From contig JADIMN010000031.1 in assembly GCA_017694735.1 (NCBI GenBank), positions 1 through 11,814 of the forward strand: a stretch of DNA of 11,814 bases, in the 5' to 3' direction. The DNA is from Candidatus Alectryobacillus merdavium. Its GTDB lineage: Bacteria; Bacillota_I; Bacilli_A; RFN20; CAG-826. Shown here piece by piece: positions 5,525-11,814 of the stretch. Numbering within the stretch: position 1 is the stretch's first letter; every line of letters starts with the position of its first letter. Both the position numbers and the translations under genes were made by a program. The notes beneath the pieces are model-generated. The model was not told the DNA's origin, did not search any database, and saw only the letters and a list, made by a program, of their open reading frames with translations.

Positions 5525-8371
5525 ATGGAGACTGATTCTAAAAAATATATTATTGTTAAAGGCGCTAGAGAAAATAATTTAAAAAATATTTCTTTAAGTA
5601 TACCAAAAAATAAGTTAGTTGTTTTTACTGGTTTAAGTGGTTCAGGAAAGTCTACTTTAGCTTTTGATACTATTTATACTGAAGGGCAAAGAAGATATGT
5701 TGAATCTTTATCAAGTTATGCTAGACAATTTTTAGGCAATGTTGAAAAACCTGATGTAGATTCTATAGAAGGATTATCACCAGCTATTTCAATCGAGCAA
5801 AAAACAACAAGTCATAATCCAAGAAGTACTGTTGGAACTGTTACTGAAATTTACGATTATTTAAGACTGTTATTTTCTAGATTAGGAGTTCCTTATTGTC
5901 CTGAACATAACGAGCCTATCGTTGCTTTTTCTATTACAAAGATGACTGATATAGTTATGTCTTATCCATTAGATAGTAAAATTCAAATATTATCTCCAGT
6001 TGTTAGACATAAAAAAGGTACTCACAAAGAATTAATCGAACAAATTAAAAAAGATGGTTTTGAAAGAGTAAGAATAGATAAAGATTTTAAAAATATTTTT
6101 GATGTAAGTGAATTAGAAAAGAATAATCGTCATGATATTGATATTGTAATTGATAGAATAAAGTTAAAAGCTGACTCAAGAGAAAGAGTTTTATCAAGTA
6201 TTGAACTTGCTACTAAGTATAGTGATGGTTATGTAATTATTTATACTGATGATGGAGAAAAACTTTTAAGTGAACACAATACTTGTAAATATTGTGGATT
6301 TAGTGTTCCTAAGTTAGAACCTAGATTATTTTCGTTTAATTCTCCTCTTGGATGCTGTCCAGATTGTTTGGGTTTAGGAATAAAAAAAGAAGTTGATCCA
6401 AATTTAGTTATGCCAGATTTAGATTTGAGTATAAATCAAGGTGGTATTGTATATTATAAAAATATCGTTAATACATCAAATATTGAGTGGCAAGACTTTG
6501 ATTATTTACTAAGTTTATATAACATAGATAAAAATAAGCCATTAAAAGATATGAGCAAAGAAGAAATGGACATTATTTTAAATGGTTCAAAAGAACCAAT
6601 AAAATATAAAATTGTTTCATCTAGTGGTAATGTATTAAATCGTTTTGATTATATTGAAGGCGTTAAAACAAGAATTGAAAGATTATATAGAGAGACATCA
6701 AGTGATTTCTTAAGAGAGTATTATGCAAAATTTATTGTTGATTATGAATGTTCAACTTGTCATGGTGCTAGACTTTCAAAGGAAGTATTAAGTGTAAAAA
6801 TTGATGGAAAAAATATATATGAAGTTACTTGTATGTCTATTGATAAGTTATTGAAATGGATCGATCATTTAAGAGAAGTCTTAGATGAAAGTAGCTTAAA
6901 AATATCTACTTTAATTTTAAAAGAAATCGAAAATAGGGCATCATTTTTAAAAAATGTTGGATTAGATTATTTAACTTTATCAAGAACTGCTCTTACTTTA
7001 AGTGGAGGCGAGGCTCAAAGAATTAGACTAGCAACTCAAATTGGTTCTAGATTGAGTGGTGTTTTATATGTTTTAGATGAACCAAGTATTGGCTTACATC
7101 AAAAAGATAATGATAAGCTTATTGCTACTTTAAAAGAGATGGTTGATATTGGAAACTCATTAATTGTAGTTGAACACGATGAAGATACAATTAGAGCGGC
7201 CGATTACATTGTTGATATTGGACCAGGTGCAGGAGTTCACGGTGGTGAAGTCGTTGCAGCAGGAACTTTAGAAGATATTAAAAATGCAAAAAATTCGTAT
7301 ACTGGTGATTATCTTGCAAAAAGAAGAGAGATTGTAGTTCCAAAAATTCGTAGAAAAATAAATCGAAACAAAATGATTAAGTTATGTGGATGTAGCGTTA
7401 ATAACTTAAAAAATATTGATGTAGAATTTCCTTTAGGACTTTTTATATGTGTCACAGGAGTTTCTGGAAGTGGAAAATCAAGTTTAATCAATGAAACACT
7501 TTATAAAATACTACAAAATAAACTATATAAGACAAAAGTAATTCCAGGACCTTATAAAAAAATAACTGGAATTAATGATATTGATAAAGTTGTTAATGTT
7601 TCTCAAGAAGCTATTGGTAAAACTCCAAGAAGTAATCCTGCAACTTATGTAGGTGTCTTTGATGATATTAGGGATTTATTTGCTGAAACAAAAGAAGCAA
7701 AAGCAATGGGATTTAATAAAGGAAGATTCTCTTTTAATGTTAAAGGTGGAAGATGTGATAAATGTTCAGGTGCTGGTGTAATTCGTATTCCAATGAATTT
7801 TTTGCCAGATGTTTATGTTACATGTGATGAATGTGGTGGAAAAAGATATAATGAAGCTACATTAAAATGTGAATATAAAGGAAAAAATATTTATGATGTT
7901 TTAGAAATGACAATTGAAGAAGCGACTGAATTTTTCAAAAATAGACCTAGTATATATAGAAAAATTAAAATATTAAATGATGTTGGTTTAGGATATATGA
8001 AATTAGGTCAACCTGCAACTACATTAAGTGGAGGCGAGGCACAAAGAGTAAAGCTTGCTTATGAACTTCAAAAAAGACCAACTGGTAAAAGTGTTTATAT
8101 TTTAGATGAACCAACGACAGGATTACATAGTGAAGATATTCGTAAATTGCTAGAAATTTTGCAAGAAATTGTAAATAATGGTGATACAATAATAGTTATA
8201 GAACATAATTTAGATGTTATTAAGGTTGCTGATTATATAATCGATCTTGGAAAAGATGGCGGAGATCGAGGAGGAGAAGTTATAGCAACTGGAACTCCAG
8301 AAGAAATTATGGAAAATCCAAATTCTTACACTGGAATTTATTTAAAAAAGTATTTAAAAGGAGAAAATTAA
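5525..8371 (+). CDS. uvrA: Excinuclease ABC subunit A
   Basis: A complete 948-residue UvrA (family about 940-950). It is the DNA-damage-sensing ATPase that loads UvrB in nucleotide excision repair. Two ABC ATPase modules are intact. Module 1 has Walker A GLSGSGKST (36-44), signature LSGGEAQ (492-498) and Walker B LDEPS (D518, E519). Module 2 has Walker A GVSGSGKSS (645-653), signature LSGGEAQ around S835, and Walker B LDEPTTG (D861, E862). Zinc-binding Cys pairs are C254/C257 with C277/C281 (the first finger, with an additional Cys at 278), C409/C412, and C744/C747 with C767/C770 (the DNA-binding zinc module of the second half). The two signature motifs are encoded by almost identical DNA, near 6998-7020 and 8024-8046. 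uvrB, often adjacent upstream in Bacilli, is replaced here by trhA. The lgt start follows one base after the stop. Confidence 0.98.
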   Translation: METDSKKYIIVKGARENNLKNISLSIPKNKLVVFTGLSGSGKSTLAFDTIYTEGQRRYVESLSSYARQFLGNVEKPDVDSIEGLSPAISIEQKTTSHNPRSTVGTVTEIYDYLRLLFSRLGVPYCPEHNEPIVAFSITKMTDIVMSYPLDSKIQILSPVVRHKKGTHKELIEQIKKDGFERVRIDKDFKNIFDVSELEKNNRHDIDIVIDRIKLKADSRERVLSSIELATKYSDGYVIIYTDDGEKLLSEHNTCKYCGFSVPKLEPRLFSFNSPLGCCPDCLGLGIKKEVDPNLVMPDLDLSINQGGIVYYKNIVNTSNIEWQDFDYLLSLYNIDKNKPLKDMSKEEMDIILNGSKEPIKYKIVSSSGNVLNRFDYIEGVKTRIERLYRETSSDFLREYYAKFIVDYECSTCHGARLSKEVLSVKIDGKNIYEVTCMSIDKLLKWIDHLREVLDESSLKISTLILKEIENRASFLKNVGLDYLTLSRTALTLSGGEAQRIRLATQIGSRLSGVLYVLDEPSIGLHQKDNDKLIATLKEMVDIGNSLIVVEHDEDTIRAADYIVDIGPGAGVHGGEVVAAGTLEDIKNAKNSYTGDYLAKRREIVVPKIRRKINRNKMIKLCGCSVNNLKNIDVEFPLGLFICVTGVSGSGKSSLINETLYKILQNKLYKTKVIPGPYKKITGINDIDKVVNVSQEAIGKTPRSNPATYVGVFDDIRDLFAETKEAKAMGFNKGRFSFNVKGGRCDKCSGAGVIRIPMNFLPDVYVTCDECGGKRYNEATLKCEYKGKNIYDVLEMTIEEATEFFKNRPSIYRKIKILNDVGLGYMKLGQPATTLSGGEAQRVKLAYELQKRPTGKSVYILDEPTTGLHSEDIRKLLEILQEIVNNGDTIIVIEHNLDVIKVADYIIDLGKDGGDRGGEVIATGTPEEIMENPNSYTGIYLKKYLKGEN
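8356..8364 (+). promoter_or_regulatory. Strong lgt ribosome binding site inside uvrA
   Basis: AAAAGGAGA in the last codons of uvrA contains a full AAGGAG core about nine bases before the ATG at 8373. It is the best Shine-Dalgarno of the operon and shows that the long N-terminal extension of Lgt is really translated, not an artefact of start choice. Confidence 0.8.
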
Positions 8372-8372
8372 T

Positions 8373-9992
8373 ATGGGAATTGCACTAATTTCGATAGGAG
8401 TCTTGCTAGTTCTTGCAGGTTTTGTATCTAATATTTATTTAGCAAGTAATACATTTAAAGAAGCAAATTTCTTATCTTTATATAAAAATAAATTTGAAAA
8501 ACAATATTCTAAAGAAGATTTTAGAAAAAAATATGAATTGCTTACTTATTTATTTTTGCTATCTACAGCATTTATTTTTGGTGTTGGAGGCTGTTTAGTA
8601 ATTTTTGGTGGATATAGTTCTGCTAACATTGAATTAGAAGACTATAAAGTTGCTATAACAGTTATCTTTAGTATTTTATTTTTATGTGGTGTTTTATTTT
8701 TTATCGATAATTTTGCAATTAAATACTACAAAAAATATGTTAGTGAAGGATTTAAAAAAGTTATAAATCCAATTTTTTATTCTTTAATTGTATTAGATAT
8801 CATATTCTTATTTACTTTGATTAGTTATTCATATGTTAATTATCCTTTAGTTAGTGGATTTTCTATTGGTGAAAATGGATGGGTATGGACAACTGGAAGA
8901 GATAGGGCAGAAGGTTTTCATGTCCAATTTTATGCAATATTTATTTTAAGTGGCGCTATTTTGGTATTTTTAATTTGTAATCATAGAATGAAAGTAAAAT
9001 ACGGGGAAAAAGGAATGCTAGATTCAACATTTTTAATTGCTTTTCCATGTGGTATTATCGGTGCTAGATTATGGTATTGTTATGTTTTAGAATTTGATAG
9101 ATTTGCCGGTGATTTTGCTGCTGTTTTAAGAATTTGGGATGGTGGCTTAGCGATAATGGGTGGTGCTTTACTTGGTATTGTCGCAGGTGTTTTATGGGTA
9201 ATTTTTGCAAAAAAAGAAATTAAAATTTTAGATGCTGCTGATATGATTGTTCCAACAATTTTAATTGCACAAGCAATTGGAAGATGGGGCAATTTCTTTA
9301 ATCTTGAAGTATATGGTTATACTATGATTAGTGTAGATCAAGGTTGGTGGTTACCTCAATTTATTGTTAATCAAATGGGATATGTTGATGGTGCGACTCA
9401 AGGAGTAACTTTTGCTCTTCCACTATTTTTCATTGAGTTTTTAACTAATATTGGTGGATATCTAATTATTAGATATTTATTTGAAGAACAATATTTATTT
9501 AAATGGATTTCTAAATTCGCAAATTTTGTCTCCGGAAATAAACTTTCTGATAAGACAAAAAATACTATATCTAGATTATTTCCAGTTGGAGGTTGTCCAG
9601 GTTTATATATTTCATGGTATGGTATGACAAGAGTCATATTAGAACCTTTAAGATATTCTGCTGATTATTATGATAATAGTGTTACATCTGGTTGGATTAT
9701 GTTTGCTCTTGGTTTAGGTATTATTGCTTTAGTTGCGGTTTATCAATATTTATTAAAAGATAAATTTCCAAAGCTTTCGAATCGTTTATATTACAATAAA
9801 GAAACCGATTATAGACCGGTATTAAACAGTAATGAAAATGTTAGTATTAAAAAAAGCGATCAAGATAACGTTTTTAACAACATTAATATTGCAACTGAAT
9901 TAAATAAAGATGAAAATAGTAGTGATTTGAATGTAATTTCAGATAATAAAAATAAAGATAGTAAAAAAAGTGATGATATAAATGATTTTTAA
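8373..9992 (+). CDS. lgt: Prolipoprotein diacylglyceryl transferase, extended form
   Basis: Lgt moves diacylglycerol from phosphatidylglycerol onto the lipobox Cys of prolipoproteins in the cytoplasmic membrane. At 539 residues it is nearly twice the usual 260-300. The Lgt core spans about residues 160-470: Y187 in a HVQFYAIF segment (E. coli Y26 position), IWDGGLAIMGG (from about 254), IGRWGNFFNLEVYG with R304, N307, E312 and G315 aligning exactly with E. coli R143, N146, E151 and G154, and WYGMTRVILEPLR with R420 and E424 (R239 and E243). The residue at the H103 position is M262. Before the core are about 155 residues with four likely membrane segments (roughly 3-25, 55-80, 91-113, 132-152). 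After it, residues 472-539 form a polar tail rich in Asn, Asp, Lys and Ser. The start is fixed by a strong ribosome binding site one base off the uvrA stop. Family assignment is firm; activity is likely but unproven given M262. Confidence 0.93.
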   Translation: MGIALISIGVLLVLAGFVSNIYLASNTFKEANFLSLYKNKFEKQYSKEDFRKKYELLTYLFLLSTAFIFGVGGCLVIFGGYSSANIELEDYKVAITVIFSILFLCGVLFFIDNFAIKYYKKYVSEGFKKVINPIFYSLIVLDIIFLFTLISYSYVNYPLVSGFSIGENGWVWTTGRDRAEGFHVQFYAIFILSGAILVFLICNHRMKVKYGEKGMLDSTFLIAFPCGIIGARLWYCYVLEFDRFAGDFAAVLRIWDGGLAIMGGALLGIVAGVLWVIFAKKEIKILDAADMIVPTILIAQAIGRWGNFFNLEVYGYTMISVDQGWWLPQFIVNQMGYVDGATQGVTFALPLFFIEFLTNIGGYLIIRYLFEEQYLFKWISKFANFVSGNKLSDKTKNTISRLFPVGGCPGLYISWYGMTRVILEPLRYSADYYDNSVTSGWIMFALGLGIIALVAVYQYLLKDKFPKLSNRLYYNKETDYRPVLNSNENVSIKKSDQDNVFNNINIATELNKDENSSDLNVISDNKNKDSKKSDDINDF

Positions 9993-9994
9993 TT

Positions 9995-10645
9995 ATGAGC
10001 AAATATTCTTTATTAATTTTCGATGTTGATGGAACAATTGCAGATACCGATGATGTGATTGTAAACACTTATATTGATTTATATAAAATTTATAAAAAGG
10101 ATAGTCCAATAGATATAAAAAAATTTAAAACATTTAGCGGACCTCCATTAAATGAAACATTAAGAAACGAATTCCCAATGCTTCCATATGATTATATTTA
10201 TTCAGAGTATAAAAGAATATCTAAAGATAATTATCCAAAATTTATAAAATCATTTAAAAATATTAAGGAAGTGTTGCTAAATTTTAAAAAAAATAATATT
10301 AAACTGGCAATTTGTTCATCTAAAATAAAAGAATCAATTGAAGTATGCTTAAAGTTGCTTGATTTAGAAAATATTTTTGATTATATCGTAGGACTTGATA
10401 GTGTTATTAATCCTAAACCTAATAAAGAGGGTATCGATAAAATATTAAATTATTTTTCAATTAATAAGAGTGAATCTCTATTTATCGGAGATACAGATTT
10501 TGACTATTTAACTGCAAAAAATGGTGGTTTAAACTGTGTTATTATGACTATGCTTGATAGAAAATATAATTATTGCAACGAAAATAATGTAAAATTTATA
10601 AAGAGCTATAAAGAATTAGAAGGATATATACTTAATGCAAAATAA
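9995..10645 (+). CDS. HAD-family phosphatase, PpaX-like (pyrophosphatase or phosphoglycolate phosphatase)
   Basis: A 216-residue HAD hydrolase of subfamily I size with all four motifs: FDVDGT with nucleophile D10 and acid/base D12; Ser in ICSSK (S108); Lys in INPKPNK (K141); and GDTDFD (D166, D170) for Mg binding. A helical cap lies between motifs I and II and carries SGPPLNETL (residues 48-56), resembling the GPxL segment of the Bacillus PpaX pyrophosphatase. The position right after lgt also mirrors the hprK-lgt-ppaX order of Bacillus. PpaX removes pyrophosphate produced when HPr kinase/phosphorylase dephosphorylates HPr, but no hprK is present in this operon, so a general phosphoglycolate-type phosphatase remains a fair alternative. 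No Shine-Dalgarno precedes the ATG, which lies two bases after the lgt stop; translation probably depends on coupling to lgt. The last 11 bases overlap whiA. Confidence 0.85.
   Translation: MSKYSLLIFDVDGTIADTDDVIVNTYIDLYKIYKKDSPIDIKKFKTFSGPPLNETLRNEFPMLPYDYIYSEYKRISKDNYPKFIKSFKNIKEVLLNFKKNNIKLAICSSKIKESIEVCLKLLDLENIFDYIVGLDSVINPKPNKEGIDKILNYFSINKSESLFIGDTDFDYLTAKNGGLNCVIMTMLDRKYNYCNENNVKFIKSYKELEGYILNAK
10618..10624 (+). promoter_or_regulatory. whiA ribosome binding site inside the HAD gene
   Basis: AGAAGGA lies ten bases before the whiA ATG at 10635 and within the preceding coding sequence. It supports the start that creates the 11-base gene overlap. Confidence 0.65.
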
Positions 10646-11579
10646 TATTTCATTTACTAGTGATGTGAAAAGAGAAATTTGTTCTAAAGAATTTGATAGT
10701 ATAAGTGCTATTTCTTTTTTATCTGGATTTGTTAGAATTAATGCAACATACAAAATTAAAAATAAAAATGAGATATTAATTTTAACATCATATGATTCTT
10801 TTATTATTAAAATAATTTTGTCTTTGTTTGAAAAATATTTGTCTAGTAAAGGAAGTATTTTGTATAGCGAGGAGAAAAAATTAAAAAAGAGAAATAAATA
10901 CACTTTATATTTTGAAGATAATGTATACGAAATATTAAAAATTTTAAAAATAGATGTTTTTAATAGTGAAATTGATTCTTCATTAATAGATAAACAAAAT
11001 AAAATTTATTCTTATATTGCTGGTGTTTTTCTAGCTTGTGGTAGGGTAAGTTCTGCTTCTTCAACTAATTATCATCTAGAGATTGAATTAAATAATGCAA
11101 ATCTTGCATTAAATTTGCAAAAACTACTTAATTCTATTAAAAATGCTTCATATAATTTTAGATTAATAAAAAGAAGAACTAAATATGTTCTTTATATAAA
11201 AAGATCCGATTTAATATCCTCTTTTTTGGTAATGATTGGTGCTGTGAATTCGTATATATCTTATGAAAATATCAGAGTAGAAAGAGAGTTTGCAAACAAT
11301 GAAAACCGTATTTATAATCTAGATACGGCAAATTATTCTAAAACTATTAATAGTTGTATTGCTCAAATTGAAAATATTAAAAAAATAGAAAGAGTAATCG
11401 GTATTAAAAATATAGATAACGAAAAAATTAGAATATTATGCGAAGAAAGGCTAAATAATAAAGAAGCATCATTGCAAGAACTTTCAAATATTATGTCGAA
11501 AAGATTAAATACGAAGGTTTCACGAAGCAATATTTATCATTTATTTAATAAAATAAAGCAACTAAGTGAAAGGTTATAA
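10635..11579 (+). CDS. whiA: WhiA family DNA-binding regulator
   Basis: A 314-residue WhiA, the normal Firmicute length. The N-terminal part starts with the typical SFTSDVKREI (residues 6-15) and SFLSGFVRI segments of the LAGLIDADG-homing-endonuclease-like fold. The second half of that fold holds YIAGVFLACGRVS (128-139), where the family usually has RGAFLAGGS. The linker block RVEREFANNENRIYNLDTANYSKT (split at residues 214-237) corresponds to the family's most conserved stretch. The C-terminal helix-turn-helix domain covers about 275-312, with EASLQELSNIM followed by a recognition-helix region. WhiA has lost endonuclease activity in characterised members; it controls sporulation division genes in Streptomyces and affects division and chromosome segregation in Bacillus subtilis, acting on DNA in the cytoplasm. 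Its usual Bacilli partners rapZ and glmR (yvcK) are missing just upstream; a HAD hydrolase gene overlaps instead. Confidence 0.95.
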   Translation: MQNNISFTSDVKREICSKEFDSISAISFLSGFVRINATYKIKNKNEILILTSYDSFIIKIILSLFEKYLSSKGSILYSEEKKLKKRNKYTLYFEDNVYEILKILKIDVFNSEIDSSLIDKQNKIYSYIAGVFLACGRVSSASSTNYHLEIELNNANLALNLQKLLNSIKNASYNFRLIKRRTKYVLYIKRSDLISSFLVMIGAVNSYISYENIRVEREFANNENRIYNLDTANYSKTINSCIAQIENIKKIERVIGIKNIDNEKIRILCEERLNNKEASLQELSNIMSKRLNTKVSRSNIYHLFNKIKQLSERL

Positions 11580-11581
11580 AA

Positions 11582-11788
11582 ATGGATGAATTAATTAATT
11601 TAGGGAATAGAATAAGATATTTAAGAAAGAAAAGAAACATGTCTATTGAAGATCTTGCTTTAGAATGTGAAATTAATAGAAATTATCTTGGAGATCTTGA
11701 AAGAGGAAAAAGAAATCCAACTTATAAAGTTTTGCTAAAAATATGTAAAGGGTTAAAAATTTCAATAAAACATTTATTTGATTATTAA
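11582..11788 (+). CDS. Small XRE-family helix-turn-helix regulator
   Basis: A complete 68-residue protein that is essentially one Cro/C1-type HTH domain (about residues 6-65). The pattern is classical: LGNRIRYLRKKRNMS (helix 1), IEDLALECEI (helix 2), NRNYLGDLERGKRNP (recognition helix and following loop, with the ExG-like ERGKRNPT signature), then LLKICKGLKISIKHLF. No sensor or dimerisation domain follows, so it probably binds DNA as a dimer through this domain alone. AAAGG eight bases before the ATG supports the start, two bases after the whiA stop, making it the last visible gene of the operon. The target is unknown: autoregulation of the operon, or control elsewhere, are both open. It is not accompanied by a toxin, integrase or restriction gene in the window, so the usual mobile-element or toxin-antitoxin reading has no support here. 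Confidence 0.9.
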   Translation: MDELINLGNRIRYLRKKRNMSIEDLALECEINRNYLGDLERGKRNPTYKVLLKICKGLKISIKHLFDY

Positions 11789-11814
11789 AATATTTAAGTT
11801 TTGCAGTGTTTTTT
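11788..11814. repeat. Third copy of the intergenic repeat, cut by the window end
   Basis: Starting on the last base of the XRE stop codon, 27 bases align without gaps to 4692-4718 (repeat copy 2) with only three differences, at repeat positions 10, 15 and 20. It has the same order: AAATATTTA, then GTTTTGCA, then GTGTTTTTT. The remaining three bases of a 30-nt unit, and any tandem partner, lie beyond the window. Like the first pair it directly follows the 3' end of a transcription unit. Confidence 0.6.

Noticed and set aside
2..11788. Mycoplasma genetic code (TGA read as Trp)
   Set aside because: All genes are full length with TGA treated as stop, Trp is encoded by TGG, and each stop codon is TAA.
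11582..11788. XRE gene as a toxin-antitoxin antitoxin or phage repressor
   Set aside because: No toxin, integrase or phage gene is adjacent within the window and the gene is embedded in a housekeeping operon.

Overview
This is a strongly A+T-rich bacterial window whose genes all lie on the + strand. Very short intergenic gaps, UvrA/Lgt/WhiA linkage, Arg codons that are mostly AGA and exclusive use of TAA stops (8 of 8) point to a low-GC Gram-positive of the Bacilli/Mollicutes side (inference; for example an uncultured gut Firmicute). Pyruvate:ferredoxin oxidoreductase implies anaerobic metabolism. Tryptophan is encoded by TGG and no reading frame needs TGA read through, so nothing here supports the mycoplasma code.

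Layout. (1) 2-706: the 3' part of galU, UDP-glucose synthesis, cut by the window start. (2) 707-1048: a gene-free A/T-rich stretch with the promoter of the next gene at its end. (3) 1049-4609: a single-gene unit for the 1186-residue pyruvate:ferredoxin oxidoreductase, closed by a clear intrinsic terminator at 4625-4652. (4) 4653-4814: a short intergenic stretch with two tandem copies of a 30-nt repeat and a strong extended -10 promoter placed so close to the next ATG that the mRNA is probably leaderless. (5) 4815-11788: six genes packed head to tail (gaps 5, 1 and 2 nt, an 11-nt overlap, then 2 nt): hemolysin III/TrhA-family membrane protein, uvrA, lgt, a PpaX-like HAD hydrolase, whiA, and a small XRE-type regulator. 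(6) 11788-11814: a third copy of the same repeat, cut by the window end.

The six-gene unit looks like a condensed form of the Bacilli neighbourhood uvrB-uvrA-hprK-lgt-ppaX ... rapZ-glmR(yvcK)-whiA, with hprK, rapZ and glmR absent from the interval. The genes do not form one pathway: DNA repair (UvrA), lipoprotein maturation (Lgt), pyrophosphate or phosphate-ester hydrolysis (HAD), cell-cycle/division regulation (WhiA) and transcriptional control (XRE) appear to share one promoter. The oddest protein is Lgt: about twice the usual length, with an extra N-terminal membrane region, a polar C-terminal tail, and Met where the classical active-site His lies. I did not find an obviously new defence or mobile system; the best candidates for follow-up are the intergenic repeat family, the extended Lgt, the leaderless promoter and the compacted operon.
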